Of a DNA stretch of 64,000 bases, positions 56,446 to 64,000 are shown piece by piece. Position numbers and translations under genes: made by a program. Origin of the DNA: Actinophytocola xinjiangensis (lineage in GTDB: Bacteria > Actinomycetota > Actinomycetes > Mycobacteriales > Pseudonocardiaceae); assembly GCF_001921215.1 (NCBI RefSeq), contig NZ_MSIF01000007.1, forward strand, positions 305,993-369,992, in the 5' to 3' direction. Below the pieces are notes generated by a model, which ran no database searches, had not been told where the DNA came from, and saw only the letters and a program-made list of their open reading frames with translations. Numbering within the stretch: position 1 is the first letter of the stretch; each line of letters begins with the position of its first letter.

Positions 56446-57237
56446 TCACGGGTAGAGGGTCATCCCCGGGTCCAGGGCGATCTCGACGACCTCGTCCAGC
56501 GACAGCGGAGACGGGATCGACCGGTCGGGTGAGTGGTAGCTGACCTCGAGGCAGGTCCCGTCCGGCTTGATCACCGACACGAGGGTCGCCGACGCGTTCG
56601 CGGTCTCGTCCACCCGGGTGTGGACCGCCTCACCGTCAGGTCCGGCGATGGAGGCACACTCCGGCGCGGGGTCCGTACCCGCCCACGGCCCGCACGGATC
56701 GGCCCGGCCAACGCCCTGATAGGGGTACACGGTGAACTCGATCGCCGCCTCGCCGCCGGCGACGGCGATACCGGCCCCCGTCGTGTACCGGCCGTCCGGC
56801 TCGTCCGGCCGCGCCGCACACTCGACCCACTCGATGATCCTGTTCTGGGTCTTGACGAACTCCAGCGGCTCGTGGCTCCCGTCGCCCTCGCCGTCGACCA
56901 GCCGGGCGCCGTCGGGGAGCCGGTCGCCGACCAGCTCACGGGCCAGGGCGGAGAGCCGACCGGTCGCCTCCCTGTCGGTTTCGGTCAGGGTCGGCGGGCA
57001 CCCGGTCGGGATGATCGCCGTGGGGCTGGACGGGGTCGCCGATGGGGTCCGCGACGGATCGGGCGCCAGGAACGACACCGCGCCGACCGTGAGCGCGACC
57101 ACCGCCACGGCCCCGGCCACCGGGGTGGCCATCTGCCGGACCCGCGCCTCGCGGCGTCCCCGCGCGATGGCCTCGTCCACGCGCACGGTGGACGGGGGCG
57201 GCTCACCGATCGCGTCGTCGAACGTGTTCTTGTCCAT
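56446..57237 (-). CDS. membrane protein linked to the SigE-type sigma factor
   Basis: A 263-residue protein with a short cytoplasmic N-terminus (DDAIGEPPPSTVRVDEAIARGRREAR), one transmembrane helix (VAGAVAVVALTVGAVSFLA, about 40-58), a Pro/Ser/Thr linker and an extracellular domain of about 185 residues with several cysteines. There is no HxxxCxxC zinc motif of classical anti-sigma factors. Its start lies three bases after the sigma factor stop, which suggests it senses an outside signal for, or is controlled with, that sigma factor. The extracellular domain is not recognised. Confidence 0.75.
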   Translation of the reverse strand: MDKNTFDDAIGEPPPSTVRVDEAIARGRREARVRQMATPVAGAVAVVALTVGAVSFLAPDPSRTPSATPSSPTAIIPTGCPPTLTETDREATGRLSALARELVGDRLPDGARLVDGEGDGSHEPLEFVKTQNRIIEWVECAARPDEPDGRYTTGAGIAVAGGEAAIEFTVYPYQGVGRADPCGPWAGTDPAPECASIAGPDGEAVHTRVDETANASATLVSVIKPDGTCLEVSYHSPDRSIPSPLSLDEVVEIALDPGMTLYP

Positions 57238-57240
57238 GAT

Positions 57241-57744
57241 TCACTCCGTTGACCTTGTCGGTACCTCGAGTGCCCGTGCCCGCAGCGTGTCGAGCCCCCG
57301 CGCGGTCTGGCTCTTCACGGTTCCGGCGGTACACCCGAGGATCTCGGCGGTCTCGGCCACCGAGAGATCGCAGTAGAGGCGCAGCACCACGGCTGCCCGC
57401 TGTCGCGGCGGCAGGCCGTCGAGCAGGTCGAGGACCTGGGCCCGGTCGACCACCTCGTGCCGGGTCGGCTGCTCGACGTCGGGCAGGTCGGCGGTCGGCT
57501 GTTCGCGCCGCCACGGCCGGCGGCGCTCGTCGAGCCACACCCGCAGCATGATCCGCCGCACGTAGCCGTCGAGCCGCACCTCGTCCTTGACCCGCGCGAA
57601 GTGCCGGTAGAGCTTGGTGATCGTCACCGACACCAGGTCGTCCGCCGTGTGCCAGTCGCGACACAGCAGGTACGCGACGCGGCGCAACGAGTCCATGCGC
57701 GCGGTCACGTAGTCGCGGTACGCCGCCTCGTCAGCCCGGTTCAT
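57241..57744 (-). CDS. SigE-family ECF sigma factor (SigE70-type)
   Basis: A 167-residue sigma factor of the actinomycete SigE-like group (sigma-70 family, ECF). Region 2 has YVTARMDSLRRVAYLLCRDWHTADDLVSVTITKLYRH in parts (RVAYLLCRDWHTADDLV), then YVRRIMLRVWLDERRR. Region 4 has LDGLPPRQRAAVVLRLYCDLSVAETAEILGCTAGTVKSQTARGL in parts (LPPRQRAAVVLRLY, CTAGTVKSQTARGLDTLR). ATG 57744 follows GGGGGAGG by five bases. The downstream membrane gene is its likely partner. These sigma factors often respond to cell-envelope stress, but the target genes are unknown. Confidence 0.92.
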   Translation of the reverse strand: MNRADEAAYRDYVTARMDSLRRVAYLLCRDWHTADDLVSVTITKLYRHFARVKDEVRLDGYVRRIMLRVWLDERRRPWRREQPTADLPDVEQPTRHEVVDRAQVLDLLDGLPPRQRAAVVLRLYCDLSVAETAEILGCTAGTVKSQTARGLDTLRARALEVPTRSTE

Positions 57745-57805
57745 CCGGCCTCCCCCGTGTTCGCCTCCACACCCGGTCAACGGCGCGCGGGCGAAGCGGG
57801 GTTGC

Positions 57806-58548
<743 letters not shown>

Positions 58549-58552
<4 letters not shown>

Positions 58553-59307
58553 GGCAGCCATACTGCCGCCGCCAGGACGGCGCCGGTCACCAGGACCGGG
58601 GTCAGGCCGGTGAGCCAGGTACGCAGCGTGGCCGGGGCCCCGTAGTCGGGCATCCGGCCCGTCCAGCCCCGGGAGACCATCGCCAGGTGGACGCGTTCGC
58701 CGCGTTCGTAGCTGCGGACGAACAGGGTGCCGATCCCGCGGGCGGTGGCGCCGACCTGCCAGAGGAACCTCGGGTCGTGGCCACGGGAGACGCGCGCGGT
58801 GCGCATCCGGCGGGCCTCGGCGGCGATGACCTCCAGGTAGCGCAGCATCAGCGTGGCGATGGTGGTGATCACCGCCGGCGCCCGCAGCCGCTGAAGGCCC
58901 ACGACCAGTTCACCCGGGGTGGTGGTCGCGGCGAGGGTCAGCGAGACCAGCACGCCGAGGGTGCCCTTGGCGAGGATGTTCCAGCCGGCGAGCGTGCCCT
59001 GCTCGGACAGGCTCATGCCCAGCACGGTGATCCGGTCGCCGCCACCGAGGAACGGCATGACCAGCGCGATCACCACGAACGGCACCTCGATGACCGCCCG
59101 CCGGGCGATGTGCCCGAACGGCACGGCGGCGATCGCCCAGATCACCGCCAGCAGCACCAGGTAGCCGGCGAAGGCCAGGAACTCGGTGCGTGGCGTGGCG
59201 ACCACGCAGAGCACGCCCAGCAGCGCGCAGACGATCTTCACCTGGGCCGGCAGCCGGTGGACCACCGAGTCGCCGGGGCGATACAGCAGGTGGTGACCGC
59301 TACTCAC
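58549..59307 (-). CDS. cbiQ: Co/Ni ECF transporter transmembrane subunit (CbiQ/NikQ)
   Basis: A 252-residue membrane protein with about six helices. It has the typical N-terminal HRLPAQVKIVCALLGVL helix. The two coupling motifs that contact the ATPase are in AAEARRMRTARVSRGHDP and AMVSRGWTGRMP (the ARG-type signature). It joins the S-component CbiM to the ATPase. It overlaps the PDGLE gene by eight bases and the ATPase gene by four. Confidence 0.92.
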
Positions 59308-59650
59308 GGTGGGGGCGCTTGCGCAGCAACCAGAACAGGCCGCCGGCGATCACCAGCGTGACCACGACGCCGAGCACCCCGGCCAGGCCGGTGAACCGGT
59401 CGTCGCCGTCGACGGCGTAGTCGGCCAGCGGGCTCGCGGCCAAGTCGTGGTCCTGCGCGTTGCGGGCGATGCAGTCGCCGACCAGTTCCTCTCCGGCGTC
59501 GGTCTCGACGACCTCACACCCGTCGAGGGTGGCGGTGTCCAGCCCGTCGGGGTTCGGGTCGGCCAGGTAGGACAGGGCCCCCGCGATCACCAGCGCCACC
59601 ACCGCGAACCCCACCAGGAACAGACTTCTGCGACGGGTGTCGGCGGTCAT
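59300..59650 (-). CDS. PDGLE-domain protein of the Co/Ni transporter (CbiN/NikN-like)
   Basis: A 116-residue protein with two transmembrane helices (about 10-28, LFLVGFAVVALVIAGALSYL; and 88-108, GLAGVLGVVVTLVIAGGLFWLL). The segment ADPNPDGLDTAT after the first helix is the PDGLE motif found in small accessory subunits of nickel/cobalt ECF transporters. The loop between the helices is acidic and has two cysteines. ATGA overlap with cbiM and an eight-base overlap with cbiQ place it firmly in the operon. Confidence 0.9.
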   Translation of the reverse strand: MTADTRRRSLFLVGFAVVALVIAGALSYLADPNPDGLDTATLDGCEVVETDAGEELVGDCIARNAQDHDLAASPLADYAVDGDDRFTGLAGVLGVVVTLVIAGGLFWLLRKRPHRE

Positions 59651-60351
59651 GCCGTGCTCTCCTTCGGGGTCGCGACCGGGGCGTCACGCAGTTCCAGCGG
59701 CGCGGACCGCCCGCGCAGCAGGTGGACCAGGTCGGGCCGGGCGGCGGCGACCGCGCCGACGGTCAGCGCGGTGATCACGCCCTCCCCGATCCCGATCAGG
59801 CAGTGCAGTCCGAGGACCGAACCGGCGACCGCCCCCAGCGAGAACGCCGCGTCGCCGCCCAGCGCGAACTGCAGGATGAACCCCGCCGAGGCCACGACCG
59901 TGTTGACGAACGCCGCGACGAAACACACGATCATCAGCCCGGTGCGGCCACGGGCGGCCAGCGGGCGCAGCAGCATCGCCGTGCCGAACCCTGCGGCCAC
60001 CCCGATCAGCGCCATGTTGGTGACGTTCGCGCCGAGCGCGGTCAGTCCCCCGTCGGCGAACACCAGCGCCTGCACGGCCAGCACGATGCCCACGCACAGC
60101 GCACCGACCCAGGGCCCGACCAGGATCGCGGCCAGCGCGCCGCCGAGCAGGTGGCCGCTGACCCCCGGCAGGATCGGGAAGTTCAGCATCTGGGTGGCGA
60201 ACACGAACGCGGCCACCAGCCCGGCCATCGGCGCCGTGCGGTCGTCGAGGTCGCGCCGGGCACCGACGAGGGCGGCGGCCAGGCCGGCCACCGCCACCCC
60301 CGCGAAGATCACCGAGACGGGCGCGTTGATCAACCCGTCGCTCATGTGCAT
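59647..60351 (-). CDS. cbiM: Co/Ni ECF transporter substrate-binding subunit (CbiM/NikM)
   Basis: A 234-residue membrane protein that binds the metal ion. The N-terminus MHMSDGLINAPVSVIF supplies the Met1-His2 residues whose backbone and side chain chelate the metal in NikM/CbiM, which fixes the start at ATG 60351 rather than upstream in-frame starts. Further metal-site residues are in FATQMLNFPILPGVSGHLLGGALAA. It is the first gene of the operon. No cobalamin riboswitch was recognised upstream; a pair of TTGCAA-type motifs lies at 60412-60434. Confidence 0.93.
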   Translation of the reverse strand: MHMSDGLINAPVSVIFAGVAVAGLAAALVGARRDLDDRTAPMAGLVAAFVFATQMLNFPILPGVSGHLLGGALAAILVGPWVGALCVGIVLAVQALVFADGGLTALGANVTNMALIGVAAGFGTAMLLRPLAARGRTGLMIVCFVAAFVNTVVASAGFILQFALGGDAAFSLGAVAGSVLGLHCLIGIGEGVITALTVGAVAAARPDLVHLLRGRSAPLELRDAPVATPKESTA

Positions 60352-60411
60352 GGCTGTCGAGGCGGACACGACCATCACACTAAGCACCGGGACGCGGTTG
60401 TCGCCAGAGTC

Positions 60412-60434
60412 TTGCAACAAACTGTGACTTGCGA
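60412..60434. promoter_or_regulatory. paired TTGCAA motifs upstream of cbiM
   Basis: TTGCAA (60412-60417) and TTGCGA (60429-60434) are separated by 11 bases, 61-83 bases before the cbiM start. TTGCAA half-sites resemble those of the Streptomyces nickel regulator Nur, but its published spacing is five bases, so the assignment is weak. Confidence 0.3.
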
Positions 60435-60451
60435 CGACCGCCGCGTCACGC

Positions 60452-61603
60452 TCAGACGAACGCGTTCAGGCCGGTCAGTGAACGCCCGATGAGCAGCTTC
60501 TGCACCTGGCTGGTGCCCTCGTAGAGGGTCATCACCCTGGCGTCGCGCAGGATCTTCGCGACCGGGTACTCGTCGAGGTAGCCGTAGCCGCCGTAGACCT
60601 GGATCGCCAGGTTGGCGGCGTTGACGGCGTTCTCGCTCGCGTACAGCTTGGCCATCGACGCCTCGGTGCGGAACGACTCGCCCCGGTCGATCAGGTCGGC
60701 CACCCGCCACACCAGCAGACGTGCGGCGTCGGTGCCCACCGCCATGTCCGCCAGCATCTGCTGCACCAGTTGGAAACCGGCGATCGGTTTGCCGAACTGC
60801 TGGCGTTCCCCGGCGTAGCGGGTGGAGGCCTCCAGCGCCGCCCGCGCGAGGCCGACACAGCCGGCGGCGACCGACATCCGGCCCTTGTCCAGCGCCGCCA
60901 TCGCGATCTTGAAGCCCTGGCCCTCGTCGCCGAGCAGGGCCGAGGACGGGACGCGGACACCGTCGAGGATCAGCTCCCCCGTCGACTGGCCGCGCAACCC
61001 CAGCTTGCCCTTGATCTCCCGGTGTTCGAAGCCGGCCGACGAGGTCGGCACCAGGAAGGCGCTCACGCCGCGCGGGCCGTCCTCGCCGGTGCGGGCGAAC
61101 ACCAGGGCCAGGTCGGCCCAGGTGCCGTTGGTGATGAACATCTTCGTGCCGGACAGCACCCAGTCGTCGCCGTCGCGGACGGCCCTGGTGGCCAGGTTGC
61201 CGGCGTCGGAACCGGTGTCGGGCTCGGTGAGGCCGAAACAGGCCAGCGACTCGCCCGAGCACAGGCCGGGCAGCCACCGGGTCTTCTGCTCGGTGGTGCC
61301 GTAGGACAGGATCGTCTTGCCGACCAGGCCCAGCGACACCGACACGATGCCCCGGATGGCCGAGTCGCCCCGGCCGATCTCCTCCATCATCAGGCAGTAG
61401 GCCAGGTGGTCCCCGCCCGAACCGCCGTACTCCTCCGGCACGGTCAGGCCGAGGAAACCCACCTCGCCCAGCTTTCCGACGATCGAACGGTCGACCTGTT
61501 CGGCCAGGTCCCAGTCGCGCACATGGGGCACGACCTCACGGTCGACGAAGTCGCGCGCGAGGTCGCGCAGCGCCGCCTGCTCTTCGCTGAGGGACAGATC
61601 CAT
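60452..61603 (-). CDS. acyl-CoA dehydrogenase
   Basis: A 383-residue FAD enzyme that introduces the alpha-beta double bond in an acyl-CoA. Conserved parts: LSEEQAALRDLARDFV at the start, the FAD site CFGLTEPDTGSDAGN and FITNGTWADLALVFA, and the catalytic base Glu362 in TLYEGTSQVQK, the position used by short/branched-chain enzymes. QVYGGYGYLDEYPVAKILRDARV in parts is also typical. ATG 61603 gives the usual length. The palindrome CTAAGCG-AG-CGCTTAG lies 15-30 bases before it, so the gene probably has its own TetR-type operator even though it follows the conservon. Confidence 0.93.
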   Translation of the reverse strand: MDLSLSEEQAALRDLARDFVDREVVPHVRDWDLAEQVDRSIVGKLGEVGFLGLTVPEEYGGSGGDHLAYCLMMEEIGRGDSAIRGIVSVSLGLVGKTILSYGTTEQKTRWLPGLCSGESLACFGLTEPDTGSDAGNLATRAVRDGDDWVLSGTKMFITNGTWADLALVFARTGEDGPRGVSAFLVPTSSAGFEHREIKGKLGLRGQSTGELILDGVRVPSSALLGDEGQGFKIAMAALDKGRMSVAAGCVGLARAALEASTRYAGERQQFGKPIAGFQLVQQMLADMAVGTDAARLLVWRVADLIDRGESFRTEASMAKLYASENAVNAANLAIQVYGGYGYLDEYPVAKILRDARVMTLYEGTSQVQKLLIGRSLTGLNAFV

Positions 61604-61617
61604 GCCGGCGACCATAC

Positions 61618-61633
61618 CTAAGCGAGCGCTTAG
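61618..61633. promoter_or_regulatory. perfect palindromic operator before the acyl-CoA dehydrogenase
   Basis: CTAAGCGAGCGCTTAG has perfect 7-base arms (CTAAGCG and CGCTTAG) around AG. It starts 15 bases before the dehydrogenase ATG and overlaps the stop codon of the conservon GTPase gene. Arms of this size and symmetry are typical of TetR-family regulators of acyl-CoA metabolism. Confidence 0.65.
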
Positions 61634-62247
61634 CGAACACCCGCGCCGTGGGTCGCGACCCAGCGATCCATCGAGTACTCGACCATCGTGATCAACGTCT
61701 GCTTGACCGACTGCCGGTTCCGTGCGTCGCAGGTCACGATGGGGACCTCCAGCCCGATGGCCAGCGCGTCGCGCACCTCCTCGACGGTGTGCTCGCGCCG
61801 GCCGTCGAAGCAGTTCAGCCCGATCACGTAGGGCAGGCCCCGGTCCTCGAAGAAGTCGATCGGCGAGAACGAGTCGGCCAGCCGCCTGGTGTCGGTCAGC
61901 ACGACCGCGCCGATCGCGCCGCGCACCAGGTCGTCCCACATGAACCAGAACCGCTCCTGGCCGGGCGTGCCGAACAGGTAGAGCACCAGGTCCCGGTCCA
62001 GCGACACCCGGCCGAAGTCCATCGCCACGGTGGTGGTCGCCTTGCCGGGGGTGGCATCGAGGTTGTCGATCCCCCTGCTCGCCTCGGTCATCGCCGCCTC
62101 GGTGGTCAGCGGCATGATCTCGGAGACCGAACCGACGAAGGTCGTCTTGCCGGCACCGAACCCGCCGCCGACGACGATCTTCACGGAGGTCATCGACGGG
62201 CCTTCGCCCGGGCCGGCGCCTGGTACGTCAAAGCCGACGGAGTCCAC
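61630..62247 (-). CDS. Ras-like GTPase of a conservon (CvnD)
   Basis: A 205-residue small GTPase. Walker A is GGFGAGKTT (28-36); FGTPGQERFWFMW is the switch II region; a guanine-specific motif is found near LNCFDG. CvnD proteins act with CvnA-C in a membrane-linked G-protein-like complex that influences development in Streptomyces. The ATG at 62247 overlaps the DUF742 gene by 20 bases; an ATG at 62193 is an alternative just before the core. Its stop codon overlaps the palindrome that controls the next gene. Confidence 0.94.
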   Translation of the reverse strand: MDSVGFDVPGAGPGEGPSMTSVKIVVGGGFGAGKTTFVGSVSEIMPLTTEAAMTEASRGIDNLDATPGKATTTVAMDFGRVSLDRDLVLYLFGTPGQERFWFMWDDLVRGAIGAVVLTDTRRLADSFSPIDFFEDRGLPYVIGLNCFDGRREHTVEEVRDALAIGLEVPIVTCDARNRQSVKQTLITMVEYSMDRWVATHGAGVR

Positions 62248-62764
62248 TCAACACCCTTTCCATCAACCTGAGGTGAGCCTTGTTGGCACCACCGGTAGCC
62301 GTCTTGTGCACGATGACCAGGCCGAGTCCGGCCATGTCCCCGAGCAGGACCTTGGCGACGCCGAGCGGGACCGCGAGCATCGTGGCGACCTCGGCGACCG
62401 ACCTCGGCTCGGCACACAGCTCGGCGACCGACCGGTGCTCGATCTGCGGGAGGGCGTCGATGTCCTCGCCCAGTTCACTGGTGGACACCATCACCTCGAT
62501 TCGAAGGTCCACTGTGGACTTCGTGCGGCCTCTGGTCCACGCGTAGGGCCGCACGATCGCCGCGTCGGCGTCGAACTCGTGGTCGGACACCGGGGCTGGC
62601 CGCCAGTCGATGCGTTTCATGATCTCCTGACCCGATCCGTTCTCGACTCTGGTGTCCGAAGTGGACATGGTGGCGCCCTTCCCCCGTTTTCGCCCACGGC
62701 CGGCGAAGGTCAGACCGTTCACCAGATCGGCGAACGTGCCGTTGTCGAACTCGTCGTAGCTCAC
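62228..62764 (-). CDS. DUF742 protein of a conservon (CvnC)
   Basis: A 178-residue protein. The DUF742 domain fills the last ~115 residues: [21 protein letters not shown] in parts, [19 protein letters not shown] and [22 protein letters not shown]. It is winged-helix-like and works with the GTPase and roadblock proteins. The first ~55 residues are charged and poorly conserved. It overlaps cvnB by four bases and cvnD by 20 bases. Confidence 0.93.
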   Translation of the reverse strand: MSYDEFDNGTFADLVNGLTFAGRGRKRGKGATMSTSDTRVENGSGQEIMKRIDWRPAPVSDHEFDADAAIVRPYAWTRGRTKSTVDLRIEVMVSTSELGEDIDALPQIEHRSVAELCAEPRSVAEVATMLAVPLGVAKVLLGDMAGLGLVIVHKTATGGANKAHLRLMERVLSGLRRL

Positions 62765-63201
62765 GCCGGCAGCCCAACCATCCTCCCGCCGGCGCCCTTG
62801 AGCTGAGCCCGGAGTTCGGGCGTCAGGAGCTGACCGACGCGATCGACGAGCAGGGTCATCTCGTAGGCGACCTGGCCGATGTCACACACCGGCGCGGCCA
62901 GCACGGCCAGGCAGGACCCGTCGCTGATGGCCATCAGCAGCATGATGCCGCCCTGCATCTCGACGATGGTCTCCTTCACCTCGCCGGCCTCGAAGCACCG
63001 TGCGGCGCCCTGGGTCAGGCTCACCAGCCCGGAGGCGACCGCGGCCAACTGGTCGGCGCGGTCGACCGGCAGCCTGGCCGAGGACGTGAGCAGCAGCCCG
63101 TCGGCGGAGACGACGACGGCGTGGGCGACACCGGGTACCCGTTCGGCGAAGTCGTTGACCAGCCATCCGAACTGGCTCGGTTGGGACTGCGGGGAAGTCA
63201 T
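62761..63201 (-). CDS. roadblock/LC7-domain protein of a conservon (CvnB)
   Basis: A 146-residue roadblock/LC7 protein: [28 protein letters not shown] in parts, [24 protein letters not shown] and [18 protein letters not shown]. In Streptomyces such proteins bind the CvnD GTPase and act in GTPase control, like eukaryotic roadblock and MglB proteins. ATGA overlaps join it to cvnA and cvnC, which gives the order cvnA-cvnB-cvnC-cvnD. Confidence 0.94.
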   Translation of the reverse strand: MTSPQSQPSQFGWLVNDFAERVPGVAHAVVVSADGLLLTSSARLPVDRADQLAAVASGLVSLTQGAARCFEAGEVKETIVEMQGGIMLLMAISDGSCLAVLAAPVCDIGQVAYEMTLLVDRVGQLLTPELRAQLKGAGGRMVGLPA

Positions 63202-64000
63202 TCACGCTCCTGTTGCTCGTTTTCCCGGATACCGTTGCCCCCCGGCCGATCGGCGACGTTGCGCCGGCCGCGCGAGAGGCCCTGCTGGAAGCTGCCGAGA
63301 CGGCCGCGAAGCTCCTCGGCCCGTTCGGCTCGCGGCTGCCCGTCGGGGCTGGCCGGGGGGACGCTGCCGGGAAGGAGGTGGTCCAGCGGGGTGCGTCGCG
63401 GCAACCCGCCGGGGGTGAACTCGACGGGCTTGGCCGAGGAGACCGCGTTGGCCGCCCGCCAGCCGCCGTCGGCCGCGAAGTGCCACTCCACCGGACCACC
63501 GCCGTGGTCGCGGGCCCGGCGCACGCCGTAGTGGTAGTTGCTGAGCCGTTCGCGCATGTCCTCGGCGGCCTTGCCCGGCCGGGCGGGCGGCGGGGCGCCC
63601 TTCTGGCCGGGGACAGCGCCCTTCTGGCCGGAGACACTGCCCTTCTGGCCGGCGACACTGCCGGGAACGAGGTTCTGCCGGGGGTTGCGGCGCGGCAACC
63701 CGTTGTCGGTGTACTCGACGGGTTCGGCCCGGGACGCCGCGCGGGCGACGTCGAACCCGGCGTCGGCGTCGAACCGCCACGGCCGGCCGGGCGTTTCCGC
63801 CGGTGGGGGTGCCGGTTCCGTGGCCGGCGGGTCGGTCCGGAACCAGGCCGAGACCATCTCGTCGAAGATCGGGGTGGTCTCGTCCAGCCGGCGGGGCGGG
63901 GCGGCCGGGGGCGGCCCGGTGGGCCCCCACGGCGCGAACAGGGACTGAGGGGGGCCGCCGGCCGACGTGCGCCGGGGGTGGGGCCGCGGCGCGCGGGGGG
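63198..64000 (-). CDS. C-terminal part of a CvnA-type sensor histidine kinase, 5' end outside the window
   Basis: The frame is open to the right edge, so only the last ~267 residues of this gene are seen; the kinase core lies outside. The visible tail is Pro/Gly-rich and repetitive. The segment [15 protein letters not shown] is typical of the tail of CvnA nitrate/nitrite-sensor-like kinases. Two ~40-residue repeats follow, each with a W-F-A/D-D start, a [12 protein letters not shown] or [12 protein letters not shown] motif and a LVPGS-type end. A triplicated seven-residue unit (GQKGAVP and variants) lies between them. The stop overlaps the cvnB start (ATGA). An in-frame ATG at 63857 is internal and not the true start. 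Confidence 0.82.
   Translation of the reverse strand, partial: PRAPRPHPRRTSAGGPPQSLFAPWGPTGPPPAAPPRRLDETTPIFDEMVSAWFRTDPPATEPAPPPAETPGRPWRFDADAGFDVARAASRAEPVEYTDNGLPRRNPRQNLVPGSVAGQKGSVSGQKGAVPGQKGAPPPARPGKAAEDMRERLSNYHYGVRRARDHGGGPVEWHFAADGGWRAANAVSSAKPVEFTPGGLPRRTPLDHLLPGSVPPASPDGQPRAERAEELRGRLGSFQQGLSRGRRNVADRPGGNGIRENEQQERE
63595..63657. repeat. 21-base tandem repeat in the cvnA tail
   Basis: Three units of 21 bases (63595-63615, 63616-63636, 63637-63657) differ at only a few positions and keep the reading frame. They encode three copies of GQKG plus a variable tripeptide. The unit count could vary between strains. Confidence 0.85.

Noticed and set aside
60352..60451. Cobalamin riboswitch before cbiM
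   Set aside because: The 100-base gap is too short for a full element and no B12-box-like sequence was seen by eye; a covariance search would settle it.
63595..63657. Short regular repeats as a possible CRISPR
   Set aside because: The units are contiguous without spacers and keep the reading frame of the kinase tail.

Overview
The window is high-GC DNA with very strong third-position GC bias and closely packed genes. Many genes are joined by ATGA or GTGA stop/start overlaps. The gene set is that of a morphologically complex actinomycete: a WhiB3-like protein, an XRE/DUF397 pair, a cvn conservon, ECF41 and SigE-type sigma factors, bacterial NHEJ genes (Ku, LigD-type polymerase, LigC-type ligase), an F420-type PPOX protein, DinB/DUF664 proteins and DUF3558 lipoproteins. 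Pseudonocardiales is my best guess, from general resemblance only. No tRNA, rRNA, CRISPR array, transposase or phage gene was recognised. No gene-free stretch exceeds 300 bases; the longest are about 240.

Layout. 0-8.3 kb: end of a LuxR-type regulator, a secreted S8 protease, a secreted FG-GAP repeat protein and a membrane-anchored Hsp70-like protein. 8.3-10.4 kb: an ECF41 sigma factor and a DoxX protein that share a promoter motif, then a lipoprotein with a CebR-type palindrome upstream. 10.5-15.4 kb: two methyltransferase-like proteins, a PPOX protein, the NHEJ polymerase and ligase, a VOC protein and an enoyl-CoA hydratase homologue. 15.4-22.2 kb: an arylsulfotransferase-like lipoprotein, a DinB protein, and a four-gene overlapping operon (receiver-PP2C phosphatase, CHASE3 histidine kinase, Rcp1-like receiver, amidohydrolase). 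22.2-25.6 kb: a cytochrome P450, the XRE/DUF397/small-protein cluster and a second DinB protein. 25.6-32.8 kb: a C15 peptidase-like exoprotein whose catalytic Cys position is Ser, a tartrate-dehydrogenase-like enzyme with a LysR regulator, an ABC exporter divergent from a TetR regulator, and a flavin disulfide reductase. 32.9-34.6 kb: two tandem paralogous peptidoglycan-binding/M15 peptidases with a shared upstream block. 34.7-39.1 kb: a complete sugar ABC importer (permease, permease, ATPase, binding protein). 39.2-44.9 kb: an AidB-like acyl-CoA dehydrogenase divergent from a PaaX regulator, then beta-phosphoglucomutase and a GH65 phosphorylase. 45.1-48.1 kb: a single-chain alpha-beta glycyl-tRNA synthetase. 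48.1-53.9 kb: cell-surface proteins, a serine protease, an alpha/beta hydrolase, WhiB divergent from Ku, and a polytopic membrane protein. 54-60.4 kb: a DUF3558 lipoprotein, gcvT behind a strong hairpin, a SigE-type sigma factor with a membrane partner, and a Co/Ni ECF transporter. 60.4-64 kb: an acyl-CoA dehydrogenase behind a palindromic operator, and a cvn conservon running off the right edge.

How the genes could work together. The sugar importer, the GH65 phosphorylase and beta-phosphoglucomutase could form a route that imports a glucosyl disaccharide, splits it with phosphate and yields glucose 6-phosphate; this linkage is inferred. Ku, the polymerase and the ligase together supply a split NHEJ system. 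The ECF41 gene and DoxX appear to form one autoregulated unit. The most unusual local structures are the shared ECF41 promoter motif, a 74-base insertion that splits the phosphoglucomutase/phosphorylase junction, the hairpin that covers the gcvT ribosome binding site, and the single-chain glycyl-tRNA synthetase.
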